Assembly (NCBI RefSeq): GCF_028882275.1
Contig: NZ_JARBUT010000010.1
Coordinates: 62,001-126,000, forward strand
Source: Nocardiopsis sp. N85
GTDB lineage: Bacteria; Actinomycetota; Actinomycetes; Streptosporangiales; Streptosporangiaceae
Direction of reading: 5' to 3'
DNA: 64,000 nt
How positions within the stretch are numbered: the stretch's first letter is position 1; each line of letters opens with the position of its first letter. The translations under genes were made by a program, and so were the position numbers. The notes below the pieces were generated by a model. That model was not told the DNA's origin. It ran no database searches and saw nothing but the letters and a program-made list of their open reading frames with translations. Shown in pieces: positions 24,999 to 34,479 of the stretch.

Positions 24999-27560
24999 GG
25001 CGGGCGCGGGGTCGGTGCGGGCGGCGTCGCGGGCCGGGACGAGGGCGGCCAGGGCGCCCGCCACCGGGGCGAGCGCGATCACCGCCCCCAGCAGCCCGTA
25101 GGGGACCGCCAGCACCGTCATCCCCCGCCCTTCCAGCGCGCCCTGCACCACGGACGCGAGGAGCACGCCCGTGAGGACCCCCATGGCCCCGCCGAACGCC
25201 GAGATCACGACCGTCTCCAGCAGCACCACCCGCCCGGTCTGTCCCCGGAACATCCCCGCCGCCCGGAGCGTCCGGAACTCCCCCGCCCGTTCGCGCACCG
25301 ATCGGGAGAGCAACGCGGCGGTCGCCACGAGTGCGAGCGCGACGGCCGGCACCAGCGCCCACCGGACCAGCGCGGCGCGCTCGGCCGACCACCGTTCCCC
25401 CTCCCTCGCGATCGCGTCCCGGTCCAGCAGCACCACACCTTCGACCTCCCGCACCGCCTCGGCCAGCGCCTCTCCGCCCGCCTCGGCCCCGTCCGTTCCC
25501 GCGATCACGTGGACCGACGCCGTCACCGGCTCCGAGGCGCCCGCGGCCGAGCGCTCGAACGCCGTGTCGGACATCAGGTAGTCCGCTCCCAGCAACGGGT
25601 TCGCCCGATGGATCCCCGCGATGGTCAGTTCCGTCCACGACCCGCCGGCGAAGGTCGCCTCCAGGCGGTCTCCGACCTCCCACCCCTCCCGGGCGGCGAC
25701 CGCTCCGTCGACCAGGACCTCGCCCTTGCCGTGTCGGGCGCTCCCTTCCTGGAGGGTCCAACCGAGGGCCTCGGCGAGCCCCTCGGTGTCGGCGACCGCC
25801 AGGACGCCCGGTTCGCCGTGCACCTCGATGCCGGTGGTGGCGACGGGCACGACCCGGTCCACCGCTTCGGCCTCCTCGATACCGGCCAGGAGCGCCGTGG
25901 GCAGCGGCAGCGACGTGTCCTGGGAGCGGACGAGGTGGTCGGTGCCGATCCCGTGGGCGATGCGATCGGCGTGGGAGGCCTGCGCCGACCGGTCGAGTGT
26001 GCCGAGCAGGACGACCGCACCCGCCCCGATCATGAGCGCGGCGATGGCGGCGACGGCGCGCCGGGGGTCGTCGAGGGCGTTGGCCCGGGCCACCCGCCCC
26101 GGCACCCCGGTCACGGCGACGACCGGCGCGAAGAGCACGCGCAGCACCGGCGCGCAGACCAGGGGGACGATGACCACGACCCCCAGGAGCACGGCGGCGG
26201 CGCCGCCGATCGCGGCGGGCAGCGCGGAGGGGCCGTCGCCGAGCAGTCCGTGGACGATGGCGGCGCCGCCCGAGACGATCAGGAGGGTTCCCGCCACCGC
26301 GTTGACGTGCGCCGACCCGGGGACCGCGGCGGCGTCGGCGACCGGCACCGGGGGTGTCCGGGCCGCCCGGCGCCGGGAACGGTGGGCGGACGCCGCGGCG
26401 AGGACCGGACCCGTCATCGCCCCCGCGGTGATGACGAGCGGTCCGAAGACCGGGGCCCCCGCGAACGCGCCCGCCCCGAGCGCCTCCATCGGTCCCGCTC
26501 CGTATCCGGCAAGGAGGATGCCGGCCGGGACCCCGAGGAGGGAGCCGAGGGATCCCACGATGAGGGCCTCGGTCAGGAGGATCCGCCGGATCCGGTCGGC
26601 GCCGGCCCCGACGGAGCGCAGCAGGGCGAACTCCCGGGCGCGCCGGTGCGCGGCGCGGGAGGCGATCGCGGCGAGCAGTGTGCCGCCGACGGCCAGGGCG
26701 GTGGCGGCCGCCGCGATCAGGGCCGTGTGGGCCAGGGCCGCCCGGTCCCCCAGTCGTGCCGCCCTTTCCTGACGAAGGCGTTCCATGGGGACGACCGCGA
26801 CCTCCCCGTCCGCGCCGCCGACGGCCATCGCAGCGCCCTCGTCGGGCTCTCCCGTCGCTTGGGCGAGGCCGGTGACGATGGTGTCGGCGAGGGCCCGCTC
26901 GTCCACACCCGGTTCCCCCGCGACGAGGAGCCGGTCCGCGCGGGTGGGTGTGCCGGTCAGCAGGTTGCGGGCGTTGGAGGCGCTGAGCAGCGCTCCGGTG
27001 GTGTCGTCGGGCCCGGTTCCCCCGACCTCCTGGAAGGACCCCGTGACGGTGAGCCAGTTCTCGCGGTCGCCGACCCGCATGAGGACGGAGTCGCCGATCA
27101 GGACTCCGGAGGCCTCCACGACGGGGCTCGGCAGGGCCACCTCGCCTCTGCGTTCGGGCGCCTCGCCGGCGGTGAAGGTGTAGGGGGCTCCGGCGCGGTC
27201 GTGCCAGGAGACGGCGTCGCGGTACCGGTCGGTGTCGCCGAGGCGACGTCCGTCGTAGTCGAAGAGCTCGACGGGCGCGGACACCATCGGGTACACCTCG
27301 GCGACACCGTCCATGCGGGAGATCCGCCGGGCCAGTTCCACCTCGATGCTGTCGGGGGTGGCCCCGGCTCCGGGTCCGACGATCACCGTGATGTCGTGGT
27401 CGGCCTTCTCGACGAACGCGTCCGCTCCGCGTTGCACGCCGGTACCGACGGCGAGCGCCGCGACGACACAGGCCGTGGTGAGCGCCGCCACGACCACGGC
27501 GGAGACCGTGGCCGTCCCCTGGGCGCGGAGGCCGCGCAGCGCGGCGATCGGGGCGATCAC
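24984..27560 (-). CDS. FtsX-type ABC transporter permease
   Basis: 858 aa from GTG 27560, which overlaps the ATPase stop (GTGA). Organisation: one helix near the N-terminus (ATVSAVVVAALTTACVVAAL), a large MacB-like extracytoplasmic domain (~45-270), an FtsX transmembrane block (ALIAAAATALAVGGTLLAAI, EALIVGSLGSLLGVPAGILL), two central helices, a second periplasmic domain, and a final FtsX block with ETVVISAFGGAMGVLTGVLL. This is the 8-10 helix duplicated FtsX layout of MacB-like exporters acting on lipoproteins or peptides. The substrate is unknown. It is paired with a degenerate ATPase. Confidence 0.9.
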   Translation of the reverse strand: MIAPIAALRGLRAQGTATVSAVVVAALTTACVVAALAVGTGVQRGADAFVEKADHDITVIVGPGAGATPDSIEVELARRISRMDGVAEVYPMVSAPVELFDYDGRRLGDTDRYRDAVSWHDRAGAPYTFTAGEAPERRGEVALPSPVVEASGVLIGDSVLMRVGDRENWLTVTGSFQEVGGTGPDDTTGALLSASNARNLLTGTPTRADRLLVAGEPGVDERALADTIVTGLAQATGEPDEGAAMAVGGADGEVAVVPMERLRQERAARLGDRAALAHTALIAAAATALAVGGTLLAAIASRAAHRRAREFALLRSVGAGADRIRRILLTEALIVGSLGSLLGVPAGILLAGYGAGPMEALGAGAFAGAPVFGPLVITAGAMTGPVLAAASAHRSRRRAARTPPVPVADAAAVPGSAHVNAVAGTLLIVSGGAAIVHGLLGDGPSALPAAIGGAAAVLLGVVVIVPLVCAPVLRVLFAPVVAVTGVPGRVARANALDDPRRAVAAIAALMIGAGAVVLLGTLDRSAQASHADRIAHGIGTDHLVRSQDTSLPLPTALLAGIEEAEAVDRVVPVATTGIEVHGEPGVLAVADTEGLAEALGWTLQEGSARHGKGEVLVDGAVAAREGWEVGDRLEATFAGGSWTELTIAGIHRANPLLGADYLMSDTAFERSAAGASEPVTASVHVIAGTDGAEAGGEALAEAVREVEGVVLLDRDAIAREGERWSAERAALVRWALVPAVALALVATAALLSRSVRERAGEFRTLRAAGMFRGQTGRVVLLETVVISAFGGAMGVLTGVLLASVVQGALEGRGMTVLAVPYGLLGAVIALAPVAGALAALVPARDAARTDPAPAPETR

Positions 27561-28375
27561 CGCTCCGCCCGGCGGTGACGGGCGGGGGCGGCGCTCTCGG
27601 ACCGACGCATCCGCAGCAGGACCTCGTGCTGGTCGGGCGCGGAGAGCCGGTCGAGGACCCGGCCGTCCCCCAGGAAGACGACGATGTCGGCACGGGAGGC
27701 GACGTAGGGGTCGCGGGTGGCCGTGAGCACCGTCCGGCCCATGTCGGAGACGGCCAGACGCAGGAGGGCGAGGACCTCGTCCGCGGCCCGGGTGTCCAGT
27801 CCGGCGGTGGGTTCGTCGGCGATGAGGATCTCGGGGCGGCCGATGAGGGCCCGTGCGCAGGCCGCGCGGCGCCGCTCGCCCGGGGTGAGTTCCCGGGGGC
27901 GACGGTCGAGTCGGTTCGCCGGTCCGAAGGCGGTGATGACGCGGTTCGACCACACGGCGTCGACGCGTCCGCGTCCGGCCAGGTCGATGGGGAGGGTGAT
28001 GTTCTCCCGGACGGTGAGTGCGGGGACGAGGTCGAATCCGGGCAGGAGGAGGCCGATCCGGTCGCGGCGCAGTCGGGTCAGCGCGCGTTCGTTGAGCGTC
28101 GTCAGGGAGGTCTCGCCGATGTGGATCCCGCCGGAGTCGGCGGGGGTGAGGCCGGAGGCGCAGTGGAGCAGGGTGGACTTGCCGGCGCCGGAGGGTCCGA
28201 TGACGGCGACCATGGTGCCCGTGGGCACGGCCAGGTCGACTCCGCGCAGGGCCTCCACCGCCGGTCCGCCGGGGGCGCGGTGGGACTTGCGGACTCCGAT
28301 GAGGCGGGCGGCGAACCGCCCGGGGGAGGCGTTCCCGAGGGCTTTGCGGGTCAGGGCGGAAGTCGTTCTGCTCAT
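27557..28375 (-). CDS. ABC transporter ATP-binding protein with degenerate motifs
   Basis: 272 aa. Walker A GPSGAGKST at 60-68 and Walker B ILIADEP at 183-189 (Glu188) are intact. The Q-loop, usually GFVFQ.FNL, reads GLLLPGFDL, so Gln is Pro112. The signature reads LTPGERRR (163-170) instead of LSGGQ.QR. The switch His is Arg221 (TATRDPYVA). It probably binds ATP but may hydrolyse it poorly. It is co-translated with the permease and is the only ATPase in the operon. MacB/LolD-like proteins are the nearest family. Confidence 0.9.
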   Translation of the reverse strand: MSRTTSALTRKALGNASPGRFAARLIGVRKSHRAPGGPAVEALRGVDLAVPTGTMVAVIGPSGAGKSTLLHCASGLTPADSGGIHIGETSLTTLNERALTRLRRDRIGLLLPGFDLVPALTVRENITLPIDLAGRGRVDAVWSNRVITAFGPANRLDRRPRELTPGERRRAACARALIGRPEILIADEPTAGLDTRAADEVLALLRLAVSDMGRTVLTATRDPYVASRADIVVFLGDGRVLDRLSAPDQHEVLLRMRRSESAAPARHRRAER

Positions 28376-28881
28376 GATCGTGCGGTCCTGTTCGGGGGTC
28401 GCCTGGGCCGGGGGGTCGAAGGGCGGACACCGATGTTCCGGAAAGCGTGTTCGGATGGCGCATTTCGTCGATCAATGCCGCCCGAAAAAGGAACATAGCA
28501 CCGGGTGATCGAAAAATCACGCCGCGACTATGACTCTTCCCCCAAAGAACCCCCGGGTAAAATCAGAATACCTTTACGGCCGCCAACCCCCGTGGAACCC
28601 AGTTCCCCAAAAAATGCGTGAAATGCGCCACAGAGAATACGTGGGATCAACGGACGATCTTCGGTAAACCTTGGAGGCGAGGCGTTCTGTTGCGAACGAT
28701 TCCCCACCGGGATCGACGAGGGAAATCGTCCCCGAAGGCCGGGAATTCACCATCCGGCGTTCTCGGAAACGACACCGGATCAGGCCGTCCGGATACATCA
28801 ACAGCGTTTATCTCTCCGCACCGCCTCGGTGCGGAGATCTTTTCCCGCGCCGCCATGGAATAGGATTCGCCTCGGTCTCGC
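28376..28881. other. Low-GC non-coding region upstream of the ABC operon
   Basis: About 500 bases with clearly lower GC than the neighbours. It should hold the promoter of the ABC operon. I see no convincing gene; short frames on either strand (for example minus strand 28801-28574) lack ribosome sites and family features. Confidence 0.45.
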
Positions 28882-29157
28882 TCAGGGGGCGAGCCCGGAG
28901 ATCCGGGTCCGCGCGTCCGAGGCGACGGTCTCGAAACCCTCCGGGGCGAGGTCCCCCAGGCCCGAGGCGAACACCGGAGACACCGGGTCCCCCGTCCGCT
29001 TCGGGAGGCCCCGCCCGCCGCTGTCGTCACCGACGAGCGGGTACCCCGGCGCGTACTCCGCCACCTCGTAGGCGGTGTTGCGCTCTTCGAGGTCGGCCGC
29101 CGCGTACACGTGCGCGCCCGCCGCCGTGAGCGGTCCCTCTTCCGATCCCACGTTCAT
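28882..29157 (-). CDS. Short SMI1/KNR4 (SUKH) family protein, probably N-terminally truncated
   Basis: 91 aa from ATG 29157. YAAADLEERNTAYEVAEYAP, then GYPLVGDDSGGRG and PVFASGLGDLAPEGFETVAS match the C-terminal half of SUKH proteins, where Y.VPEY.PG..LVGDD.GG is typical. The family is usually 130-180 aa, and the N-terminal third is not found upstream in any frame. SUKH proteins often act as immunity proteins against contact-dependent toxins; no toxin gene is visible here. It may be a relic. Confidence 0.6.
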   Translation of the reverse strand: MNVGSEEGPLTAAGAHVYAAADLEERNTAYEVAEYAPGYPLVGDDSGGRGLPKRTGDPVSPVFASGLGDLAPEGFETVASDARTRISGLAP

Positions 29158-29426
29158 GGGGACGTCCTGCCCCCTGAGACGCCCTCGCCCTCCGGGCCCG
29201 CCCGGACCCCGGGGCGGATCCCCGCGTTCCCCACCCACGACAAAAGCCGGACGCGCCCTCGGGGCCCACCGACGGTCGGCGCCACCCCGACTCGGGAACG
29301 CCCACGGCGGGCGCCCGACCGGGGTGTTCCGGACGTGCGCCCGACCGCAGGCGACCGCCGGTCGTGTCGCGACGATCCCCGGAACCCACCCCACCCGACC
29401 GGGCCCGATGGTCGCCGGGCCCGTTC

Positions 29427-30647
29427 CTACCTCGCGGGCAGGATGCGCCCGGTGACCTCGCCGAAGTGGACGGTCCCCCCGTGCGCGCCCGGCGCGGTCG
29501 CCGTGATGGTGACCTCGTCCCCGTCCTCCAGGAAGGTGCGTTCGGTGCCGTCCGGCAGCCGGATCGGCTCCTCGCCGCTCCAGCTCAACTCCAGGAAACA
29601 GCCCCGCTGTCCCACCTCGGGTCCGCTCACCGTCCCCGACGCGTACACGTCGCCGGTGCGCAGCGACGCCCCGTTGACGGTCATGTGGGCGAGCTGCTGC
29701 GCCGCCGTCCAGTACATCTGCGCGAACGGCGGCCGCGACACCACGTGCCCGTTGAGCCGCACCTCCAGCCGCAGGTCCAGCCCCCACGGCCGCTCGCCCC
29801 TCAGATAGGGCAGCGGCTCGGGGTCCTGGACGGGCTGGTCCACCCGGGCCGCCTCCAGCGCGCCCAGCGGCACGACCCACGGCGAGACCGACGTGGCGAA
29901 CGACTTGCCCAGGAACGGCCCCAGGGGAACGTACTCCCACGCCTGGAGGTCGCGCGAGGACCAGTCGTTGAGCAGGAACACCCCGAACACGTGGTCGGCG
30001 AAGTCGTCCACGCCGACCCGCTCCCCCATCGCGCTGGGGGTGCCGACCACGAACCCGACCTCGGCCTCGATGTCCAGGCGCGCCGACGGGCCGAACACCG
30101 GGACGGGCTCGGTGGGCGGCTTGCGCTGCCCGGTGGGCCGGACGATGTCGGTGCCCGACACCACGATGGTCCCGGACCGCCCGTGGTAACCGATGGGCAG
30201 GTGCTTCCAGTTCGGGGTGAGCGGCTCCTGGTCGGGCCGGAAGATCCGGCCCACGTTCGTGGCGTGGTGCTCGGAGGCGTAGAAGTCGACGTAGTCGGCG
30301 ACGGTGAACGGCAGGTGCAGCCGCACCGCGTCCCGGTCCACCAGGTGGGGGCGCACGGCCGCCTCGTGTGCGGGGTCGGTGAGCCACTCCACCAGCTCGG
30401 CGCGCACCCGTTCCCACACGGGGCGGCCGGCGGCCAGCAGCGCGTCGAGGTTCGGGGCGCCGAGCACGTCGGCGTGGGGCGAGCCCACGGCGCGGGCGGC
30501 GGCGCCGAGGTCGAGGACGTGGGGGCCGATGGCGGTGCCGACGCGGGTGCCGGCCCCCTCATCTCCGCCGACGTCGAAGACCCCGTAGGGCAGGGTGTTC
30601 AGGTCGAACCCGGTGTCCGGGGACGGATCGATCCAGCTGTCGGGCAT
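29427..30647 (-). CDS. fahA: Fumarylacetoacetase
   Basis: 406 aa, close to the eukaryotic and bacterial enzyme. It has the SH3-like N-terminal domain (PYGVFDVGG) and the FAH catalytic domain: YVDFYASEHHATNVGRIF (Asp and catalytic His), RLDIEAEVGFVVG (metal-binding Glu pair), FLLNDWSSRDLQAWEYVPLG (Asp and Lys region). It splits fumarylacetoacetate into fumarate and acetoacetate, the last step of homogentisate breakdown. It is the last gene of the operon, 76 bases after the 281-aa gene. Confidence 0.95.
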   Translation of the reverse strand: MPDSWIDPSPDTGFDLNTLPYGVFDVGGDEGAGTRVGTAIGPHVLDLGAAARAVGSPHADVLGAPNLDALLAAGRPVWERVRAELVEWLTDPAHEAAVRPHLVDRDAVRLHLPFTVADYVDFYASEHHATNVGRIFRPDQEPLTPNWKHLPIGYHGRSGTIVVSGTDIVRPTGQRKPPTEPVPVFGPSARLDIEAEVGFVVGTPSAMGERVGVDDFADHVFGVFLLNDWSSRDLQAWEYVPLGPFLGKSFATSVSPWVVPLGALEAARVDQPVQDPEPLPYLRGERPWGLDLRLEVRLNGHVVSRPPFAQMYWTAAQQLAHMTVNGASLRTGDVYASGTVSGPEVGQRGCFLELSWSGEEPIRLPDGTERTFLEDGDEVTITATAPGAHGGTVHFGEVTGRILPAR

Positions 30648-30723
30648 GGGATGTGCTTTCTGCGTGCGGATCCGGGGTGGGGCCGTCGTCCCGGCCCCGC
30701 CCCGGACGGTGGTCGGACGGTGG

Positions 30724-31569
30724 TCAGAAGGTGAGCGCCCCGAGGACGATGAGGTCCTCCAGGGGTTCGGTGACGCTGCACGTGCCGAAGGACCGGAACC
30801 CGGCGCGGACCGCCTCCGCCTCGGCGTCGGTGAGCCCGCCGGCGCGGGCGGCCAGGGCACGCCCGTCCCGGTCGGCGAGGGTCGCGGCGGCGTCCTGGGC
30901 CGTTCCCCCCTTGAGGAGGGTGTCGGTGGCCAGCAGCACGTTGAGGAACCCGTGCTGTTCGAACCCCTGGACGGTGGTGTGCCGGACGGCGTGGTGCAGT
31001 CCGGCGGTGCACTTGAAGGGCGTTCCGAGTTCGACGGCGGTGTACAGGGTCCCGGCCAGTTCGGTCTCGGTGGGGTGGGCGTCGGCGGTCGTCCCACCGG
31101 TGCGGAACTTGGCGTTGCGCCCGGCCCCGGCGAGCGCCGCCAGATCGGCGCGGATCCCCTCGGCCCCGCCCTCGCGGGAGACCTCCACGTACCCTTCGAC
31201 GTCGTCGGGCAGGTGGGCGTCCAGCGCGGCGGTGACGTCGGCGGTCCCGCCCGGAGACGCCGCGACCTCCAGGCCCTTGAGGCGCAGTACCGGGTCGGCC
31301 AGGACGTTACCGACGGCGGCCGCGACCCCGCCGGCCCCGCCGGGGACGGTGACCACGACCTCCAGCGGCGGGTGATCGCCGTCCTCGCGGGAGAGCACCG
31401 CGCGCAGTTCCCCGACCCGGGCGTCGGAGACCAGGAAGGGTCCGACGTGGCGCGCCCGCGCCGAGGCCCGGTGCCCGCGGTGGGCGGGCAGTGCCTCGCC
31501 CATGGGTGCGTTGCCGGGCGGGAACAGGGCCGCGTCGTCGAACAGCGCGCGGTACAGGACGTCGCTCAT
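30724..31569 (-). CDS. Unrecognised 281-aa protein in the homogentisate operon
   Basis: Its ATG overlaps the dioxygenase stop by four bases, so it belongs to the pathway operon. Visible conserved-looking blocks are LFDDAALFPPGNAPM (3-22 region), VTVPGG, NAKFRTGGTTADAHPTETEL, TPFKCTAGLHHAVRH, HGFLNVLLA and SFGTCSVTEPLEDLIVLG. Alternating beta-alpha pattern and Lys/His/Arg positions suggest a TIM-barrel enzyme. I do not know its function. The operon has no recognisable maleylacetoacetate isomerase, so it could fill that step, or act on a side product; this is speculation. Confidence 0.75.
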   Translation of the reverse strand: MSDVLYRALFDDAALFPPGNAPMGEALPAHRGHRASARARHVGPFLVSDARVGELRAVLSREDGDHPPLEVVVTVPGGAGGVAAAVGNVLADPVLRLKGLEVAASPGGTADVTAALDAHLPDDVEGYVEVSREGGAEGIRADLAALAGAGRNAKFRTGGTTADAHPTETELAGTLYTAVELGTPFKCTAGLHHAVRHTTVQGFEQHGFLNVLLATDTLLKGGTAQDAAATLADRDGRALAARAGGLTDAEAEAVRAGFRSFGTCSVTEPLEDLIVLGALTF

Positions 31570-32771
31570 GATCGGCGCCTCCCTCCGGCCCAGGTCCAGG
31601 CGTAGGTGCCGTCGTCGGAGGCGATGCCGCCCTCGCCCAGGTCGAGGGGGCGGAAGGTGTCGACCATGACGGCGAGTTCGTCGAAGGCCTCCGCGCCGAT
31701 GCTGCGCTCGTAGGCGCCGGGCTGGGGGCCGTGGGAGTGGCCGCCGGGGTGCAGGGAGATGGAGCCCTGGCCGATCCCGGAGCCCTTGCGGGCCTCGTAG
31801 TCGCCCCCGCAGTAGAACATGACCTCGTCGGAGTCCACGTTGGAGTGGTAGTAGGGCACCGGGATGGCGCCGGGGTGGTAGTCCACCTTGCGCGGTACGA
31901 AGTTGCAGATGACGAAGTTGTGGCCCTCGAACACCTGGTGCACGGGCGGCGGCTGGTGGACGCGGCCGGTGATGGGCTGGAAGTCGTCGATGTTGAAGGC
32001 GTACGGGTACAGGCACCCGTCCCAGCCGACCACGTCGAACGGGTGCGTGGGGTAGGTGTAGCGGGTTCCGGAGATGCCGCCGGGTCCGTCGCCGCGGTGC
32101 TTGATGAGCACGTCGACGTTCTGGCCCTCGGCCAGGAGCGGCTCGGAGGGGCCGCGCAGGTCGCGTTCGCAGTAGGGGGCGTGCTCCAGGAGCTGGCCGT
32201 ACCGGGACAGGTAGCGCTTGGGCGGGGCGATGTGGCTGTTGGCCTCGACCACGTAGGCGCGCAGCGGTTCGTCGCCGGTGGGCACCCAGCGGTGGGTGGT
32301 CGCGCGCGGCAGGATCACGTAGTCGCCGCGGCCGACCTCCAACAGGCCGAACACGGTCTCCACGCGGGCGCTCCCGGACTCCACGTAGACGCACTCGTCG
32401 CCGATGCCGTTGCGGTAGAGCCGCGAGGGCGCACCGGCCACGACGTAGGAGATGCGCACGTCGTCGTTGCCCAGCACGAGGCGGCGCGACTCCACGACGT
32501 CGGCGGCCTTCCACTCCTGGTCGCCGAAGAGCGAGTGGAGCCTGAGGTGGCGCGGCACCATGGGCGCGTTGCGGGTGCGGCCCTGGTCGGGGACCTCCCA
32601 CTCGGCGGCGTCGACGATGGCCGACGGGATGGCGCGGTGGTAGAGCAGGGAGGAGTCGGCGGAGAAGCCCTCCTCCCCCATCAGCTCCTCGTAGTAGAGG
32701 CCGCCCTCGGGCGTGCGGTGCTGGGTGTGGCGGGTGCGGGGCACCTCGCCGACCTGGCGGTAGTAGGCCAT
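31566..32771 (-). CDS. hmgA: Homogentisate 1,2-dioxygenase
   Basis: 401 aa. The cupin-type active site is visible: PVPYYHSNVDSDEVMFYCGG (His and Glu iron ligands) and GSISLHPGGHSHGPQPG (third His and the substrate-binding His). It opens homogentisate to maleylacetoacetate with oxygen and Fe(II). It is slightly shorter than the ~430-440 aa eukaryotic enzyme. It is the third gene from the promoter in a five-gene operon and overlaps the next gene. Confidence 0.95.
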   Translation of the reverse strand: MAYYRQVGEVPRTRHTQHRTPEGGLYYEELMGEEGFSADSSLLYHRAIPSAIVDAAEWEVPDQGRTRNAPMVPRHLRLHSLFGDQEWKAADVVESRRLVLGNDDVRISYVVAGAPSRLYRNGIGDECVYVESGSARVETVFGLLEVGRGDYVILPRATTHRWVPTGDEPLRAYVVEANSHIAPPKRYLSRYGQLLEHAPYCERDLRGPSEPLLAEGQNVDVLIKHRGDGPGGISGTRYTYPTHPFDVVGWDGCLYPYAFNIDDFQPITGRVHQPPPVHQVFEGHNFVICNFVPRKVDYHPGAIPVPYYHSNVDSDEVMFYCGGDYEARKGSGIGQGSISLHPGGHSHGPQPGAYERSIGAEAFDELAVMVDTFRPLDLGEGGIASDDGTYAWTWAGGRRRS

Positions 32772-32802
32772 GACGTGTCCTTCGGCTTGTGGGCGTCGGT
32801 GG

Positions 32803-34479
32803 TCAGAGGGTCGGTGCGGGACGTTCGCCGGCCGGGGCGGTCGTCCGTCCCACGCAGGTGCGCACGGCGGCGGTGACGGTCGCGGGGTCGTCCGCGCCGA
32901 CGACGGCGGCGATGTGGGCGTCGGGTCGCAGGATCCACACCTGCCCGGGGTCGCCGGCCAGGGCCTCGGTGAGCGCGCCGGTGGCGTCGATGTCGGTGAG
33001 GTGGAACGCGGCGACGGGGGCGTCGGTGGCCTCCAGCGCGGCGGCCAGGGCGCGCTCGCGCAGCCCGGCGGGGTCGGTCCCGGCGGGGGCGGGACCCAGC
33101 AGCAGGGTGATGCCTTCGCGGAGCAGGGGGCGCAACCGGGCGGGGGCGTCCTCGCCGGGCAGGTCCACGGGGGCGTCGGGGGCGATGACACCGGGGCAGG
33201 GGGCGGGAGCCCGGCCGCGGGGCGGGCGCCCGCCGAAGGGCCGGTCCGGGCAGGGGGTGGTGAGCGCGGAGTCGACGTACCAGAAGGGTTCGGCGAGGCG
33301 GCCGGAGTCGACGTGGGCGCGGGCGTCCTCCTCGGTGAGGGCGCGTTCCAGGACGGTGAGGCGGGTGGTGTGCTCGGTCTCGTCCTGGGGGACGAGGAAG
33401 CGCATGGTGGCGCTGGTGACGTCGGCGTTCTCCAGGGCGGCCGCGTGGCGCTCGGTGTGGTAGGTCTCCAGGAACTCCTCGTCGGCCCAGCCGGCGCGGA
33501 CGTAGGCGATCTTCCAGGCGGCGTTCTCGGCGTCCTGGACGCCGGAGTTGAGGCCCCGGGCGCCGAAGGGGGCGACCAGGTGGGCGTTGTCACCGACCAG
33601 GAGGACGCGGCCGGAGCGCATGCGGTCCACGACGCGGGTGTGGAACCGGTACACCGAGTGCCAGACGATCTCGTAGGGCTCGTCGCCGATGATCTGTCGG
33701 ATGCGGGCGTCGAGTCGGCCGCTGGTCTCCTCGGCGTCCAGGTCGAAGTCGGCGGGGACCTGCCAGTCGATGCGGAACACCGAGTCGGGGCAGGGGTGGA
33801 TGAGGACCTGACGGCCGGGGTTCCACTCGGGGTCGAAGTAGAAGCGGCGTTCGCGGGCCCACTCACCGAGGTCGGCGCGGATGTCGCAGATGAGGAAGCG
33901 GTCCTCGAAGCTGGTGCCGTCGAAGGTCAGGCCCAGGGCGCGGCGGACGACGCCGCCGTGGGCGCCCAGGCAGGACAGGGCGTGGGTGCCGCTCAGGCGG
34001 ACGGGCCCGGTGGGGGTGTCGCAGGTGACGGTGACGCCGTGCTCGTCCTGGACCAGGTCGGTGACGGTGTGGTCCCAGGAGATGTGGACGCCGGCCTCGA
34101 CGAGGCGGCGGTCGAGGATCTCCTCGGTGCGGGACTGGGAGATGTTGACGAAGGGCGGCAGGGGGGAGGCGCCCGGGTCGGCGAGGCGGACGCTGAACAG
34201 CTCGCTGTCGCGGTAGAAGGTGCGGGCGGTGTCCCAGGTGAGGCCCTCCTCGGCGACCTCGCCGGCGCCCACCCAGTCCCACACGTCCAGGACGTCGCGC
34301 TGCTGGCAGATGGCCTTGGAGCCGATGGCGTCGCGTTCGGGGCGGGAGTCGACGATGCGGACGGGGACGCCGCGCCGGGCCAGCAGCAGGGCCGCGGTCT
34401 GGCCGACGGGGCCCGCGCCGAGCACCAGGACGGGCTCGGCGGAGGTGTCGGCGGGAGGGCGTGGAGCGGGAGGTCGCAT
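32803..34479 (-). CDS. FAD-dependent aromatic hydroxylase (class A flavin monooxygenase)
   Basis: 558 aa. The FAD-binding Rossmann motif is GAGPVG at 21-26, followed by DSRPERD. The GD motif VLLVGDNAHLVAPFGARG lies around residues 295-315. A C-terminal thioredoxin-like domain (~430-555) is typical of phenol hydroxylase and MhpA relatives. In this operon the simplest role is ring hydroxylation that yields homogentisate, for example from 3-hydroxyphenylacetate; no hydroxyphenylpyruvate dioxygenase is present in the window. The substrate is inferred. Confidence 0.85.
   Translation of the reverse strand: MRPPAPRPPADTSAEPVLVLGAGPVGQTAALLLARRGVPVRIVDSRPERDAIGSKAICQQRDVLDVWDWVGAGEVAEEGLTWDTARTFYRDSELFSVRLADPGASPLPPFVNISQSRTEEILDRRLVEAGVHISWDHTVTDLVQDEHGVTVTCDTPTGPVRLSGTHALSCLGAHGGVVRRALGLTFDGTSFEDRFLICDIRADLGEWARERRFYFDPEWNPGRQVLIHPCPDSVFRIDWQVPADFDLDAEETSGRLDARIRQIIGDEPYEIVWHSVYRFHTRVVDRMRSGRVLLVGDNAHLVAPFGARGLNSGVQDAENAAWKIAYVRAGWADEEFLETYHTERHAAALENADVTSATMRFLVPQDETEHTTRLTVLERALTEEDARAHVDSGRLAEPFWYVDSALTTPCPDRPFGGRPPRGRAPAPCPGVIAPDAPVDLPGEDAPARLRPLLREGITLLLGPAPAGTDPAGLRERALAAALEATDAPVAAFHLTDIDATGALTEALAGDPGQVWILRPDAHIAAVVGADDPATVTAAVRTCVGRTTAPAGERPAPTL

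Noticed and set aside
27561-28520. N-terminal extension of the permease frame
   Set aside because: It runs out of frame through the ATPase gene and is Arg/Pro-rich. GTG 27560 overlapping the ATPase stop is the natural start.
28574-28801. Minus-strand small frame in the low-GC gap
   Set aside because: No ribosome site and no recognisable motif.
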